Positions 63,778 through 64,000 of a stretch of 64,000 nucleotides of DNA are shown here, in pieces. Position 1 is the first letter of the stretch. The number at the start of each line of letters is the position of its first letter. The notes below the pieces were generated by a model. That model was given only the letters and a program-made list of their open reading frames with translations. It did not search any database and was not told where the DNA came from. Both the position numbers and the translations under genes were made by a program. Source of the DNA: Bemisia tabaci (Eukaryota; Arthropoda; Insecta; Hemiptera; Aleyrodidae); NCBI RefSeq assembly GCF_918797505.1, contig NC_092797.1:37833372-37897371 (forward strand). The letters run 5' to 3'.

Positions 63778-64000
63778 CTACGGAAAGAGGAAGAAGTAAA
63801 AAAAATGAGAAAGATTAATTAGACTAGAGAATATTTCCTGATGAGGGAGAGTCTGAAAATTCTTCCTTGACAAAGATACTTCGTTAGTTTTCTTTTCTTC
63901 ATCCTCTATGAAGTTGAAATGAGATGGAACACCATAAATTTTCGACTAGTTGCAACTTTATGAGGTTAAACTCTATGTAAGATGTAGATTCGATTATGAG
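63778..64000 (-). other. Intron of the poly(A)-binding protein gene at the window edge
   Basis: Minus-strand acceptor at 63779/63778 (CCGTAG before CCATTATATG). The rest is intronic to the window end, and the donor is outside. Confidence 0.7.

Overview
The window looks like AT-rich arthropod nuclear DNA, most likely from a hemipteran insect (the overall gene and repeat style recalls whiteflies; this is an inference that I could not test). It has long introns with GT-AG signals, homopolymer runs and very many short inverted-repeat transposons. I support five protein-coding genes. In order they are: an ARMC5-like armadillo/BTB gene (minus, 4117-12327, 9 coding exons, 870 aa); a PPTC7-type mitochondrial PP2C phosphatase (minus, 16351-20625, 5 coding exons, 303 aa); a CEP131/AZI1/dilatory-type centriolar satellite coiled-coil gene (plus, 26681-46683, about 1,280 aa); a GTSE1-like SxIP-motif microtubule protein (plus, coding 52115-55740, 836 aa); and the 3' part of a cytoplasmic poly(A)-binding protein gene (minus, 59395-63777), whose 5' part lies beyond base 64000. 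All splice phases were checked by hand and agree, with one exception. In CEP131 the junction between coding exon 2 and the giant exon needs an extra 3n+1 exon.

Layout. Bases 1-4116 hold no gene I can support, only a pogo-like miniature element. ARMC5 and PPTC7 follow on the minus strand, separated by about 4 kb without a recognisable gene. From about 20.8 kb to 51 kb the DNA is saturated with non-autonomous DNA transposons. Ten of them have perfect 8-bp target-site duplications and terminal inverted repeats, as expected of hAT-type elements. They fall in at least six families, and two of these families share a common internal palindromic core. Six of the ten lie inside CEP131 introns, and several insertions stop only tens of bases from a CEP131 splice site. 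The GTSE1-like and poly(A)-binding protein genes converge, and their likely poly(A) signals are about 250 bp apart.

The genes do not form one pathway. CEP131 and the GTSE1-like protein both belong to centrosome/microtubule biology. ARMC5 is a CUL3 adaptor family, PPTC7 a mitochondrial phosphatase, and PABPC an mRNA-binding protein. The most interesting material is the dense, nested MITE landscape and a candidate CEP131 exon with an in-frame TGA and a GC donor. No prokaryotic-type system, CRISPR array, rRNA or tRNA was seen.
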